From NCBI RefSeq assembly GCF_902706035.1, contig NZ_CACSJA010000026.1:1-64000 (forward strand): a DNA stretch of 64,000 nucleotides, read 5' to 3'. The notes beneath the pieces are model-generated. The model was not told the origin of the DNA and searched no databases. It was given only the letters and a program-made list of their open reading frames with translations. Below, piece by piece: positions 10,141 through 19,005 of the stretch (position 1 is the first letter of the stretch; the number at the start of each line of letters is the position of its first letter). The DNA comes from Pantoea sp. 18069 (GTDB taxonomy: Bacteria > Pseudomonadota > Gammaproteobacteria > Burkholderiales > Burkholderiaceae_C). The position numbers and the translations under genes are program-made.

Positions 10141-11133
10141 ATGCCGGATATCTCTTTGCAACGCCGCGATGCACTGCGCGCGGCGGCTGCGGCCATGGTC
10201 ACGCTCACGGGCAGCAGCTGGGCGCAGAGCCCGGGCTGGCCGACCAAGCCCGTCAACATGGTCGTGCCGTTTCCCGCGGGCGGCGGCACCGATGCGTTTG
10301 CGCGCCCGCTGGCCGCGCAGTTTTCCAAGAGCACGGGCCGGGCGCTGGTCATCGACAACCGCGGCGGCGCGGGCGGCACCCTGGGCGCGAGCTTCGCGGC
10401 CAAGGCGCCGGCCGACGGCTACAACTACTTCATGGGCGGCACCCACCATGTGATCGCGCCGTCGGTCTATGCCCGGCTCGACTATGACCTCGAGCGCGAT
10501 TTCGTTGCGCTGGCGCTGCTGGCCAGCGTGCCGCAGGTGGTGGTCGTCAATCCCCGCACCGTCTCGGCCAGGACCATCCAGGAACTGATTGCCGACCTGC
10601 GCCGCAAGCCCGGCAGCTTCAATTACGCGTCGGCGGGCGCGGGCACTTCGCACCATCTCGCGGGCGAGCTGTTCAAGCTGCAGACCAATACCTTCGTGAC
10701 GCATATTCCCTACCGCGGCGCGGGCCCGGCGCTGCAGGACCTGATCGGCGGCAATGTCGACATGATGTTCGACGGCCTGGGTTCGTCGGCGGCGCATATC
10801 AAGGGCGGGCGCATCAAGGCCTTGATGGTCTCGGGCAGCAAGCGCAACCCTTCGTTGCCCGACGTGCCCTGCGCGGCCGAAGTGGGCCTGCCCGATTACA
10901 CCGTGACCACCTGGTATGGCCTGTGGGCGCCGAAGAACACGCCGCCCGAACAGCAGAATTACATGATCGAGGAAGTGCGCCGCCTCGGGCGCACGGACGA
11001 AATCAAGGCCATCTGGGCGCAAAATGGCGCCGAGTATGGCAGCCTGAGCAAGGAGCAGTTCGCGGCCATGGTCACGGGCGAAGTCAAGCGCTGGGCCCAG
11101 GTCGTCCAGGCCTCGGGTGCAAAGGTGGAGTAA
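10141..11133 (+). CDS. TctC/Bug-type periplasmic solute-binding protein
   Basis: 330 residues. The N-terminus carries a signal sequence with twin arginines (QRRDALRAAAAAM) and cleavage near SSWAQS, then the Bug/TctC start PTKPVNMVVPFPAGGGTDAFAR. Family members capture carboxylates for tripartite transporters; the position inside a malonate gene set suggests a malonate or related dicarboxylate ligand, which is inference. No TctA/TctB membrane genes are nearby, as is common for Bug proteins of Burkholderiales. Start chosen at the ATG preceded by AGGAGACAAGCG. Confidence 0.88.
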   Translation: MPDISLQRRDALRAAAAAMVTLTGSSWAQSPGWPTKPVNMVVPFPAGGGTDAFARPLAAQFSKSTGRALVIDNRGGAGGTLGASFAAKAPADGYNYFMGGTHHVIAPSVYARLDYDLERDFVALALLASVPQVVVVNPRTVSARTIQELIADLRRKPGSFNYASAGAGTSHHLAGELFKLQTNTFVTHIPYRGAGPALQDLIGGNVDMMFDGLGSSAAHIKGGRIKALMVSGSKRNPSLPDVPCAAEVGLPDYTVTTWYGLWAPKNTPPEQQNYMIEEVRRLGRTDEIKAIWAQNGAEYGSLSKEQFAAMVTGEVKRWAQVVQASGAKVE

Positions 11134-11137
11134 ACGA

Positions 11138-11968
11138 ATGTCGGGTGAAGTGAAAGTATTGCCGCAGGACGCGGCCGGCATCGTGCGCGTGCAGCTGTGC
11201 CATGCGGGCAAGCGCAACGCCATGTCGGTGGCGATGTGGCGCGAACTGCGCGCGGCCTTTGTCGCGCTGCAGGCCGATGCGCGCGTGCGCTGCGTGCTGA
11301 TCGAAGGCGGCGGGCCTGGTGAGGGCGGGGCGGGCCAGGTGGCGTTTTGCGCGGGCGGCGATATTTCCGAATACCCGGGCTTTCGCTTCGACGCCGCGCG
11401 CCTGCGCGATTTCCATGAAGGCGCGGTCTGGGGCGGCCTGTCGGCCATGCTCGACTGCGATGTGCCCATCGTTGCCGCGATCTCGGGCGCCTGCATGGGC
11501 GCGGGCGTGGAAATCGCGGCCTGCGCCGATCTGCGGCTTGCCGCCGCATCGGCGCGCTTCGGCGCACCGATCGCGCGCCTGGGCTTTCCCATGGCGCCGC
11601 GCGAAGCCGCGCTCGTGGCCACGGCCGTGGGCGCGCTCACGGCGCGCCAGATGCTGCTCGAGGCCGCGACATTCAGCGCCCAGGAGATGGCGGCGCGCGG
11701 CTTTGTCGGCACGGTCGTTGAAGACGGCCAGCTGCAAGTCGCCGCGCAGGCCAGCGCCGGGCGCATCGCGGCGCTCGCGCCCCAGGCCGCGCGCCGCAAC
11801 AAGCAGATCCTGCGCGCGCTGCTGGCCGCGCCGCTGGCCGCCGCGCAGGCCCTGGCGGGGCAGGGCGCGCCGGGCCAGCCCGGCGATGATGTCTATGCGT
11901 ATGCCGACGGGGCCGAGCACCGGGAGGGCATTGATGCCTTTCTGGGCAAGCGTGCGCCGGTGTTTTGA
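11138..11968 (+). CDS. Enoyl-CoA hydratase/isomerase family protein
   Basis: 276-residue crotonase-fold protein. The oxyanion-hole segments appear as VAFCAGGDISEYPGF and AAISGACMGAGVEIAACADLR. The ATG lies four bases after the TctC-type stop, so the two genes are co-transcribed. Within the malonate module it may handle a CoA thioester formed from malonyl-CoA or a substituted malonate, but the substrate cannot be read from sequence. A longer start at 11117 lies inside the upstream gene and was rejected. Confidence 0.85.
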   Translation: MSGEVKVLPQDAAGIVRVQLCHAGKRNAMSVAMWRELRAAFVALQADARVRCVLIEGGGPGEGGAGQVAFCAGGDISEYPGFRFDAARLRDFHEGAVWGGLSAMLDCDVPIVAAISGACMGAGVEIAACADLRLAAASARFGAPIARLGFPMAPREAALVATAVGALTARQMLLEAATFSAQEMAARGFVGTVVEDGQLQVAAQASAGRIAALAPQAARRNKQILRALLAAPLAAAQALAGQGAPGQPGDDVYAYADGAEHREGIDAFLGKRAPVF

Positions 11969-11995
11969 ATATTTCCGAACTTCTTCGAGATTTCC

Positions 11996-13555
11996 ATGCT
12001 TTCTGACGACAACCTGTTTGGCGCGCTGCGCGCGGCCTTTCCCTCGGACCTCGACGCCACGGCCGTCGAGGCCATAGGCGCCGACGGCCTGAGCCTGTTC
12101 TACACCTGGCGCGACCTCGACCAGGCCAGCGCGCGCATCGCCAATCTGCTCGCCTCGCTGAACCTGCCGGCGCGCAGCCGGATTGCGGTGCAGGTCGAGA
12201 AATCGGTCGAAGCCCTGCTGCTATACCTCGCGACGCTGCGCGCCGGCCATGTGTTCCTGCCGCTCAATACCGCCTACCAGAGCGCCGAGATCGAATACTT
12301 CATCGCCAATGCCGAGCCCGCGGTCGTGGTCTGCTCTCCCGCCAACTTCGGCTGGGTGTCCAAGATCGCGTTCCAGGCCGGCACCCGGTCGGTGTTCACG
12401 CTGGGCGACGACCGCAGCGGCAGCCTGCTCGAGCGCGCCGCCCACCACAGCGATCAGCACACGCCCGTGGCGAGCACGGCCGACGACCTCGCGGCCATCC
12501 TCTACACCAGCGGCACCACGGGCCGCAGCAAGGGCGCGATGCTCACGCATGGCAATCTGCTGTCGAACGCGCAGGTGCTCAAGGACTATTGGGGCTGGCA
12601 GCCGGGCGATGTGCTGATCCACGCGCTGCCGATCTTCCACGTGCACGGCCTGTTCGTCGCTATCCACGGCGCGCTGCTCAATGGCAGCAAGATGCTCTGG
12701 TTCGCGAAGTTCGACCCTGCGGCGGTGATCGCGCGCATGCGCGACGCGAGCGTGTTCATGGGCGTGCCCACGCTCTATGTGCGCATGCTCGCCGACGCGC
12801 GGCTCACGCGCGAAGCCGCTGCGCGCATGCGCCTGTTCGTTTCGGGCTCGGCCCCCATGCTGCCCGAAACCCACCAGGCCTGGCAGGAACGCACGGGCCA
12901 CCGGATTCTCGAGCGCTACGGCATGAGCGAGACCATCATGCTGACGTCCAACCCTTGGGGCCCCGACGCCGCCCAGGGCGGCCAGTCGGAACGCCGCCCC
13001 GGCACCGTGGGCTTTGCGCTGCCGGGTGTCGGCGTGCGCGTGCTCACCGATGCGGGCGAAGTTGCAGGTGTGGACGAGATCGGCAATATCCAGGTGCGCG
13101 GGCCGAACGTGTTTCCCGGCTACTGGCGCATGCCCGAAAAGACCGCCGAGGAATTCACGGCCGACGGCTGGTTCAAGACCGGCGACGTGGGCCGCATCGA
13201 CGCTCGCGGCTATGTGAGCATCGTCGGGCGCAGCAAGGACCTGATCATTTCGGGCGGCTACAACGTCTATCCTGCGGAAGTCGAAAGCTTCATCAACGAC
13301 CTGCCGGGCGTGGCCGAAAGCGCGCTGGTCGGCGTGCCGCACCCCGATTTCGGTGAAGTCGGCGTGGCCGTGGTCGTGGCCAAGCCCGGCGCGCAACTGC
13401 AGGCCCAGCCGCTGGTCGATGCATTGAAGGGCCAATTGGCGAACTTCAAGATTCCCAAGCGCTGCTTTGTGGTCGATGAGCTGCCGCGCAACACCATGGG
13501 CAAGGTGCAGAAGAATCTGCTGCGTGCCCAGTATCAGCAGTTGTTCACATCCTGA
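11996..13555 (+). CDS. matB: Malonyl-CoA synthetase (MatB-type AMP-forming ligase)
   Basis: 519 residues of the ANL superfamily, expected to join malonate and CoA at the cost of ATP. Motifs in order are ILYTSGTTGRSKGA (P-loop), ERYGMSETIML, GWFKTGDVGRID, IISGGYNVYPAEVE and the C-terminal PRNTMGKVQKN with the catalytic Lys. The pairing with malonyl-CoA decarboxylase three genes upstream supports malonate over other acids. Gap to the enoyl-CoA hydratase gene is 27 bases, so it is probably in the same transcript. Confidence 0.92.
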   Translation: MLSDDNLFGALRAAFPSDLDATAVEAIGADGLSLFYTWRDLDQASARIANLLASLNLPARSRIAVQVEKSVEALLLYLATLRAGHVFLPLNTAYQSAEIEYFIANAEPAVVVCSPANFGWVSKIAFQAGTRSVFTLGDDRSGSLLERAAHHSDQHTPVASTADDLAAILYTSGTTGRSKGAMLTHGNLLSNAQVLKDYWGWQPGDVLIHALPIFHVHGLFVAIHGALLNGSKMLWFAKFDPAAVIARMRDASVFMGVPTLYVRMLADARLTREAAARMRLFVSGSAPMLPETHQAWQERTGHRILERYGMSETIMLTSNPWGPDAAQGGQSERRPGTVGFALPGVGVRVLTDAGEVAGVDEIGNIQVRGPNVFPGYWRMPEKTAEEFTADGWFKTGDVGRIDARGYVSIVGRSKDLIISGGYNVYPAEVESFINDLPGVAESALVGVPHPDFGEVGVAVVVAKPGAQLQAQPLVDALKGQLANFKIPKRCFVVDELPRNTMGKVQKNLLRAQYQQLFTS

Positions 13556-13590
13556 GCGGCGTGAGCCGCTCAGGTGGGCTGCTTGAAGTC

Positions 13591-13702
13591 GCTAACACGA
13601 CCCAGCAAATCGAAGATTTGCGGTTGAGGCTAGGCGCTGCGCCGCAGACAGTGCGAATAGCACGGCAAGGCGCAGCAACGACGTCTCAAGGGTCGTGTTA
13701 GC
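13591..13702. repeat. 112-bp structured palindromic repeat, family D, copy 1
   Basis: Bounded by GCTAACACGACCC and its exact reverse complement GGGTCGTGTTAGC. Inside are a hairpin GCAAATC-GAA-GATTTGC, a stem GCTGCGCC/GGCGCAGC and a small hairpin GTGC-N5-GCAC. A second 112-bp copy at 51804-51915 differs at eight positions, six of which are paired changes in the same stem (GCATTGCC/GGCAATGC), which points to selection on fold. It lies between the convergent matB and uspA genes, five bases from the uspA stop, where it could also end transcription. Confidence 0.85.
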
Positions 13703-13707
13703 GGCTC

Positions 13708-14151
13708 TTAGCGCAGCACGAGGACAGGGACGCTCGAGTGCGTCAGCACATGCTGGGTTTCACTGCCCAGCAGCAGGCGCTTGAGGCCCTTGCGGCCATG
13801 CGAGGCCATGACGATCAGGTCGCAGGCATGCTCCTTGGCCACGCTGACCAGCGTCTCCGCGATCAAGTCCGATTTCATGACAATGGTCTTCACTGCCACG
13901 CCGCGGGCTTCGCCGGTGACCACGATGCCGTTGAGCAACTGTTGCGCGCTGTGGACCCACTGGTCCTCGATGCGCTTGACGTCCTCGATGCTGGTGTAGT
14001 CGCCGCCCTCGAGATAACTGCGCGAATAGAGCGGAACGACTTTGACGACCACGACGCTGGCCTTGCACAGCGCCGCGAGTGAGAGCCCACTTTCGACGGC
14101 CTGGTCGGACAGCGGGGAGCTATCGGTGGCGATGAGAATGCGTTGGTACAT
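13708..14151 (-). CDS. Universal stress protein UspA family
   Basis: 147-residue single-domain Usp protein. It starts MYQRILIATDSSPLSDQAVE and carries the ATP-binding signature near the C-terminus, GRKGLKRLLLGSETQHVL, followed by SVPVLVLR. AAGGAGG precedes the start. An exact FNR box lies 61-74 bases upstream of the ATG. With activator spacing of -41.5 the transcript would begin near 14177, and TAGGCT at the expected -10 position is compatible. Expression under oxygen limitation is therefore likely, as for other Usp genes of the FNR/ANR regulon. Confidence 0.9.
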   Translation of the reverse strand: MYQRILIATDSSPLSDQAVESGLSLAALCKASVVVVKVVPLYSRSYLEGGDYTSIEDVKRIEDQWVHSAQQLLNGIVVTGEARGVAVKTIVMKSDLIAETLVSVAKEHACDLIVMASHGRKGLKRLLLGSETQHVLTHSSVPVLVLR

Positions 14152-14211
14152 ACGGCCTCCTTGGATGAAACATGGATGGATCGCAGCCTAAGCTTATCTG
14201 GGTTTTCGCAA

Positions 14212-14225
14212 TTGATGAAGATCAA
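14212..14225. promoter_or_regulatory. FNR box between uspA and ccoI
   Basis: TTGATgaagATCAA is a perfect match to the FNR consensus TTGAT-N4-ATCAA. It lies between divergent uspA and ccoI, with its centre 67 bases from the uspA ATG and about 41 from the ccoI ATG. The spacing suits class II activation of uspA best. An effect on ccoI is possible, but the distance to its start is short. Confidence 0.85.
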
Positions 14226-14259
14226 TATGCGTATGAATCGCCCGAGTTACGCTTGCGCC

Positions 14260-16707
14260 ATGTCCTACAAGAATCCCGAACAGCCGCTTGCGGCGGAGAC
14301 GGCAGCGCCCGATTTCGGCCCCCTGCCCACCGAGGCAAGCGCTTCGCTGCTGGACGATCCACAGGAGTGGAGTGCGTTCGGGAGGCCCGTCGTGCCGGCT
14401 GCCACCCACGCATCCGAGCCCCCATCAAATGCCTTCATCACCTGGGATTCCCATGTGGTCCTGCACGGCATGCACTGCTCCGCCTGTGCGCTGACCATAG
14501 AGGACGCGCTGCGCAGCGTGCCCGGCGTCGAACGGGCCGAAGTCAGTGCCGCCACGCAGCGCGCGCGCGTGGTCTGGAAACCTGCCCAGGTGCTGCCATC
14601 CGCGTGGATCGCCGCGGTCGAGCGCGCAGGCTATCAGGCCTTTCCCGCGCGTGACGTGTTTGCGCGCGAGATCCGCAAGCGCGAAAGCCGGCATGCGCTG
14701 TGGCGCTGGCTCGTGGCCGGCCTGTGCATGATGCAGGTCATGATGTACGCCTGGCCCGCGTATTCGTCCAAGCCGGGCGATCTCACGCAGGAGATGGAAA
14801 CGCTGCTGCGCTGGGCATCGTGGGTGCTGTCGCTGCCCGTGGTGCTGTTTGCCTGCGGGCCGTTCTTCTCGAGCGCGCTGCGCGACATCCGCGCGCGGCG
14901 CGTGAGCATGGACCTGCCGGTGGCATTGGGCATGCTGATCACCTTCGTCGTGAGCTCGATCGGCACGTTCGATCCTTCGGGGCCGTTCGGCCGCGAGGTG
15001 TTCTTCGATTCGCTGACGATGTTCGTCTTCTTCCTGCTTTCGGGCCGGCTGCTCGAGATGCGCCTGCGCGATCGCACGGCCGGCGCGCTTGAAGCCGTGA
15101 TGAACCGCCTGCCCGACAGCGTCGAGCGGCGCGCCGCCTGCGGCGCCTGGGAGCGCGTGGCCACGCGCCGCCTGCAGGCCGGCGACACGGTGCGCGTGCT
15201 GCCCGGCGAAGCGTTCCCCGCCGACGGCGAAATCGTCGCCGGCAGCACCCATGCCGACGAGGCCCTGCTCACGGGCGAATCGACGCCGGTGCTGCGCCAT
15301 GTGGGCGATGCGGTGGCGGCCGGCAGCTACAACCTCGATGCGGCCGTGCAGGTGCGCCTCACGGCCGTGGGCGAGGGCACGCAGTTCGCGCAGATCGTCG
15401 CGCTGATGGAAAGCGCTTCGCTGCAAAAGCCTCGTCTGGCGCAGCTCGCCGACCGTGTCGCGCGCCCGTTCCTCGTGGCCGTGCTGCTGGCTGCGGGCCT
15501 GGCCGCGGCCTGGTGGTGGCCTACCGATCCCAGCCACGCGATGATGATCGCGGTGGCGGTGCTGATCGTGACCTGCCCCTGCGCGCTGTCGCTGGCCACG
15601 CCTGTGGCCATGCTCACCGCGGCGGGAACGCTGGCGCGCAGCGGCGTGCTGGTGCGCAATCTCCAGGGCCTCGAAGCGCTGGCCGCGGTCGACACGCTGG
15701 TCTTTGACAAGACCGGCACGCTCACGCGCGATGGCATGGCGGTGCGCCGCCTGCAGCCGGGCGTGGGGGTCGATGCGGCCGAGGCACTCGCCCTTGCCGG
15801 GCTGCTTGCGCGCCAGTCTATGCACCCGGCCGCGCGCGCCGTGGCGCGCGCCGCGCAAGCCGATGCCCCGGCGCAGGCGCTGTCCGCGCGCTGGCAGATC
15901 GTGCAGGTGCAGGAACGCGCGGGCTTCGGCATGATCGCCAGCGTCAGCGACAAGCTGCAGCCCGAGCGGCTGCGGCAACTGCGCCTGGGCTCGCTGCGCC
16001 ATACGGGCGCGAGCGAGCAGGCGGCGTCGCCGCTGCAGCAGGTCGTGCTCACCGAAGAGGGCGACGACGGCCTGCGGCGCGAACTCGTGCGCTTGGGCCT
16101 GAGCGAAGACCTGCGCGCCGAAGCGCCGGCGGTGGTGGCGCAGCTGCGCGCCGCGGGAATCGAGGTGCTGCTGCTGTCGGGCGACCGCGACGCGGCCGTG
16201 CAGCGCATCGCTGCCCGGACCGGCATAGCCGCCGCCGTGGGCGACTGCACGCCGCAGGACAAGCTCGCGCGCCTGCAGGCCCTGCAGACCCGGGGCCGCC
16301 AGGTGGCAATGTGCGGCGACGGCCTCAACGACGGGCCGGTGCTCGCGGGAGCCCATGTCTCGTTTGCGTTCGGGCGCGCGGTGCCGCTGGCCCAATCGCG
16401 CTCCGACTTCGTGGTGCTCGGCGAGCATCTGGAACTGGTCGCCCAGACTCTGCTGCTGGCACGGCGCACCTTGCGCATCGTGCGCCAGAACCTGTGCTGG
16501 GCCGCGGCCTACAACGCGGTCTCGGTGCCGCTGGCCGTGGTCGGCTGGATGCCCGCCTGGCTTGCCGGCCTGGGCATGGCCTTGAGTTCGCTGCTGGTGG
16601 TGCTGAACGCGGCGCGCCTGGCGCGCGCCATGCCGCTGGCGCAGGCCCCGGCCCCCGCCCCCGCCTCCGGCGCACTGCCCGCGCCCGCCCTCTCGGGAGC
16701 GATCTGA
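14260..16707 (+). CDS. ccoI: Copper-transporting P1B-type ATPase for cbb3 oxidase assembly
   Basis: 815-residue inner-membrane ATPase that exports Cu to the periplasm for CuB insertion into cbb3 oxidase. An N-terminal heavy-metal domain holds GMHCSAC (about residue 70). Next come membrane helices, the metal-path CPC motif in TCPCALSLATP (439-441) and the phosphorylation site DKTGTLT (Asp483), followed by the ATP-binding GDGLND motif. The start is set at MSYKNPEQ; upstream in-frame ATGs at 14227 and 14233 overlap or abut the FNR box and look unlikely. The stop overlaps the ccoS start (TGATG). FixI/CcoI identity rests on linkage to ccoS and ccoNOQP. Confidence 0.93.
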   Translation: MSYKNPEQPLAAETAAPDFGPLPTEASASLLDDPQEWSAFGRPVVPAATHASEPPSNAFITWDSHVVLHGMHCSACALTIEDALRSVPGVERAEVSAATQRARVVWKPAQVLPSAWIAAVERAGYQAFPARDVFAREIRKRESRHALWRWLVAGLCMMQVMMYAWPAYSSKPGDLTQEMETLLRWASWVLSLPVVLFACGPFFSSALRDIRARRVSMDLPVALGMLITFVVSSIGTFDPSGPFGREVFFDSLTMFVFFLLSGRLLEMRLRDRTAGALEAVMNRLPDSVERRAACGAWERVATRRLQAGDTVRVLPGEAFPADGEIVAGSTHADEALLTGESTPVLRHVGDAVAAGSYNLDAAVQVRLTAVGEGTQFAQIVALMESASLQKPRLAQLADRVARPFLVAVLLAAGLAAAWWWPTDPSHAMMIAVAVLIVTCPCALSLATPVAMLTAAGTLARSGVLVRNLQGLEALAAVDTLVFDKTGTLTRDGMAVRRLQPGVGVDAAEALALAGLLARQSMHPAARAVARAAQADAPAQALSARWQIVQVQERAGFGMIASVSDKLQPERLRQLRLGSLRHTGASEQAASPLQQVVLTEEGDDGLRRELVRLGLSEDLRAEAPAVVAQLRAAGIEVLLLSGDRDAAVQRIAARTGIAAAVGDCTPQDKLARLQALQTRGRQVAMCGDGLNDGPVLAGAHVSFAFGRAVPLAQSRSDFVVLGEHLELVAQTLLLARRTLRIVRQNLCWAAAYNAVSVPLAVVGWMPAWLAGLGMALSSLLVVLNAARLARAMPLAQAPAPAPASGALPAPALSGAI

Positions 16708-16844
16708 TGGAAATTCTGTATTTGCTGATCCCGTTATCGGTGGTCCTGGTGCTGGCCATCGTGGCCGCCCTGTGGTGGGCGGTCTATCGCGGCCAGTTCG
16801 AGAGTGTGGAGCAAGAGGGGGAGCGGATTCTGAGGAACGATTGA
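16707..16844 (+). CDS. ccoS: cbb3 oxidase maturation protein CcoS
   Basis: 45-residue single-helix membrane protein, MEILYLLIPLSVVLVLAIV..., with the typical AALWWAVYRGQFESVE block. CcoS is needed for cofactor insertion (heme b and CuB) into CcoN in characterised systems. It overlaps the ccoI stop by one base, so the two are translationally coupled. Its own stop overlaps an FNR box that serves ccoN. Confidence 0.93.
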   Translation: MEILYLLIPLSVVLVLAIVAALWWAVYRGQFESVEQEGERILRND

Positions 16845-16854
16845 CATGCATCAA
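16841..16854 (+). promoter_or_regulatory. FNR box upstream of ccoNOQP
   Basis: TTGACatgcATCAA matches the FNR consensus at nine of ten positions and overlaps the ccoS stop codon. Its centre is about 60 bases before the ccoN ATG, so class II spacing would start the transcript near 16889 with a leader of about 19 bases. It indicates anaerobic or microaerobic induction of the oxidase operon. Confidence 0.8.
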
Positions 16855-16907
16855 TACGCCAGAAGTCCGGTGGATGAACACTTCGCAAGCAATACAAGAG
16901 GTGCGCG

Positions 16908-18347
16908 ATGGATGCTCTAAAAAACAGTGCTGTGCATTACGACGACAAGGTCGTAAGACAGTTTTCGATAATGGCCGTGGTCTGGGGGGTGATCGGCATG
17001 GCGGTCGGCGTGTTCATCGCCGCGCAGCTGGCCTGGCCCGAACTCAACTTCGGCGTGCCATGGTTGAGCTTTGGCCGCCTGCGGCCGCTGCATACCAATG
17101 CGGTGATCTTTGCGTTTGGCGGCAGCGCGCTGTTCGCCACCAGCTACTACGTGGTGCAGCGCACCTGCCAGACCGGGCTGTTCATGCCCAGGCTCGCGAG
17201 CCTGACCTTCTGGTGCTGGCAACTGGTGATCGTCGGCGCCGTGATCAGCCTGCCCCTGGGCTATACCCAGGGCAAGGAATACGCCGAGCTCGAATGGCCC
17301 ATCGACCTGTTGATCCTGGTCACCTGGGTCAGCTACGCCATCGTGTTCTTCGGCACCATCGGCATCCGCAAGGTCAAGCACATCTATGTGGCCAACTGGT
17401 TCTTCGGGGCCTACATCATCGCCATCGCGCTGCTGCACATCTTCAACAACATTTCCGTGCCCGCGGGCTGGATGAAGAGCTATTCGGCCTATGCCGGCGT
17501 GCAGGACGCGATGATCCAGTGGTGGTACGGCCACAACGCCGTGGGCTTCCTGCTCACCGCCGGCTTCCTGGGCATGATGTACTACTTCATCCCCAAGCAG
17601 GCCGGCCGTCCGGTCTACAGCTACCGGCTGTCGATCGTCCACTTCTGGGCGCTGATCTTCACCTACATGTGGGCTGGCCCGCACCACCTGCACTACACGG
17701 CCTTGCCCGACTGGACGCAATCGGTGGGCATGGTGTTCTCCATCATCTTGCTGGCTCCGAGCTGGGGCGGCATGATCAACGGCGTGATGACGCTGTCGGG
17801 CGCCTGGCACAAGCTGCGCGACGACCCCATCCTGCGCTTCCTGATCGTGGCCCTGTCGTTCTACGGCATGTCGACCTTCGAAGGCCCGATGATGGCCATC
17901 AAGACCGTCAACGCGCTGTCGCATTACACCGACTGGACCATTGGCCACGTGCACTCGGGCGCGCTCGGCTGGGTGGGTCTGATCACCATGGGCTCGCTCT
18001 ACTACCTGATTCCGCGCCTGTTCGGCAAGGACAGGATGTATTCGGTGCCCGCGATCGAGCTGCATTTCTGGATGGCGACCATAGGCATCGTGCTGTACAT
18101 CGCCGCGATGTGGATTGCCGGCGTGATGCAGGGCCTGATGTGGCGTGCGGTCAACCCCGACGGCACGCTGACCTATACCTTCGTCGAAAGCGTGAAGGCG
18201 ACCTATCCGTTCTACGTGATCCGCGTGGTCGGTGGCCTGCTGTACCTGGGCGGCATGCTGGTCATGGCCTGGAACACCTGGATGACGGTGATCAGCGGCC
18301 GCTCCGTCAAGGTTGCCATTCCCGCAGTGAACCCGGCGCACGCCTGA
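16908..18347 (+). CDS. ccoN: Cytochrome c oxidase cbb3-type subunit I
   Basis: 479-residue catalytic subunit of the high-affinity terminal oxidase, with about twelve membrane helices. Heme and CuB ligands are visible in RPLHTNAVIFAFGGS, WWYGHNAVGF, the GPHHLHYTALPDW block and DWTIGHVHSGALGW. It reduces oxygen at the heme b3-CuB centre and pumps protons. It starts the ccoNOQP operon behind an FNR box; the ATG follows AAGAGGTGCGCG. Length is normal for CcoN lacking long extra N-terminal segments. Confidence 0.97.
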   Translation: MDALKNSAVHYDDKVVRQFSIMAVVWGVIGMAVGVFIAAQLAWPELNFGVPWLSFGRLRPLHTNAVIFAFGGSALFATSYYVVQRTCQTGLFMPRLASLTFWCWQLVIVGAVISLPLGYTQGKEYAELEWPIDLLILVTWVSYAIVFFGTIGIRKVKHIYVANWFFGAYIIAIALLHIFNNISVPAGWMKSYSAYAGVQDAMIQWWYGHNAVGFLLTAGFLGMMYYFIPKQAGRPVYSYRLSIVHFWALIFTYMWAGPHHLHYTALPDWTQSVGMVFSIILLAPSWGGMINGVMTLSGAWHKLRDDPILRFLIVALSFYGMSTFEGPMMAIKTVNALSHYTDWTIGHVHSGALGWVGLITMGSLYYLIPRLFGKDRMYSVPAIELHFWMATIGIVLYIAAMWIAGVMQGLMWRAVNPDGTLTYTFVESVKATYPFYVIRVVGGLLYLGGMLVMAWNTWMTVISGRSVKVAIPAVNPAHA

Positions 18348-18363
18348 GTTCGAGGAGCCTCAC

Positions 18364-18993
18364 ATGTCTGATCAAAACAAAAAACCGAGCGGCTTCACCC
18401 ACGAAAAGGTGGAAACCAGCAACTTCTGGCTGATCGTGCTGACCTTGCTGGTCGTGGCCGTCGGCGGCCTCGCCGAAATCGTGCCGCTGTTCTACCAGAA
18501 GTCGACGACCGAAGCCGTGCAGGGCGTCAAGCCCTACACCTCGGTGCAACTCGTGGGCCGCGACATCTATCTGCGCGAAGGCTGCTACAACTGCCACTCG
18601 CAGATGATCCGCCCCTTCTACGCCGAGACGCTGCGCTATGGCCACTACTCGGTGGCCGGCGAGTTCGTCTACGACCACCCGTTCCAGTGGGGCTCCAAGC
18701 GCACCGGTCCCGACCTGCACCGCGTGGGAGGCAAGTACAGCGATGAATGGCATCGCATCCACTTGAACAATCCGCGCGACGTGGTGCCCGAGTCGAACAT
18801 GCCCGCCTATGCGTGGCTGGACAAGACGCCTGCCGACCACGGCTCGGTCGCCGCGCACATGACCGCGCTGCGCCGCGTGGGCGTGCCCTACACGGACGAC
18901 GAGATCAAGGCCTCGACCGACGAGGTCAAGGGCAAGACCGAGATGGAAGCCGTCATCGCCTACCTGCAGGTTCTCGGCACGGCGCTCAAGTAA
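18364..18993 (+). CDS. ccoO: Cytochrome c oxidase cbb3-type subunit II (monoheme)
   Basis: 209-residue membrane-anchored c-type cytochrome passing electrons to CcoN. One N-terminal helix (about residues 20-42) precedes the heme site CYNCH (Cys74), followed by SQMIRPFYAETLRYGHYS, a hallmark of CcoO. The axial Met is probably in VPESNMPAY. Sixteen bases separate it from ccoN, and GAGGAG lies before the ATG. Confidence 0.97.
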   Translation: MSDQNKKPSGFTHEKVETSNFWLIVLTLLVVAVGGLAEIVPLFYQKSTTEAVQGVKPYTSVQLVGRDIYLREGCYNCHSQMIRPFYAETLRYGHYSVAGEFVYDHPFQWGSKRTGPDLHRVGGKYSDEWHRIHLNNPRDVVPESNMPAYAWLDKTPADHGSVAAHMTALRRVGVPYTDDEIKASTDEVKGKTEMEAVIAYLQVLGTALK

Positions 18994-19005
18994 GAGGAAA
19001 GCACC

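Noticed and set aside
13591..13702. Family D repeat as an integron attC site
   Set aside because: The ends (GCTAAC...GTTAGC) recall attC core sites, but the flanking bases do not fit RYYYAAC/GTTRRRY. There is no integrase or cassette array, and the two copies are far apart.
14143..14259. Longer N-terminus of ccoI
   Set aside because: It would read through the FNR box and overlap the uspA start; the extra residues do not look like a CcoI N-terminus.
14425..16881. 818-residue open frame antisense to ccoI
   Set aside because: Composition typical of an antisense shadow (His/Arg/Gln-rich); ccoI motifs are clear on the plus strand.
16917..18341. 474-residue open frame antisense to ccoN
   Set aside because: Exactly mirrors the ccoN codons, with low-complexity His/Asp/Gly composition; not a gene.
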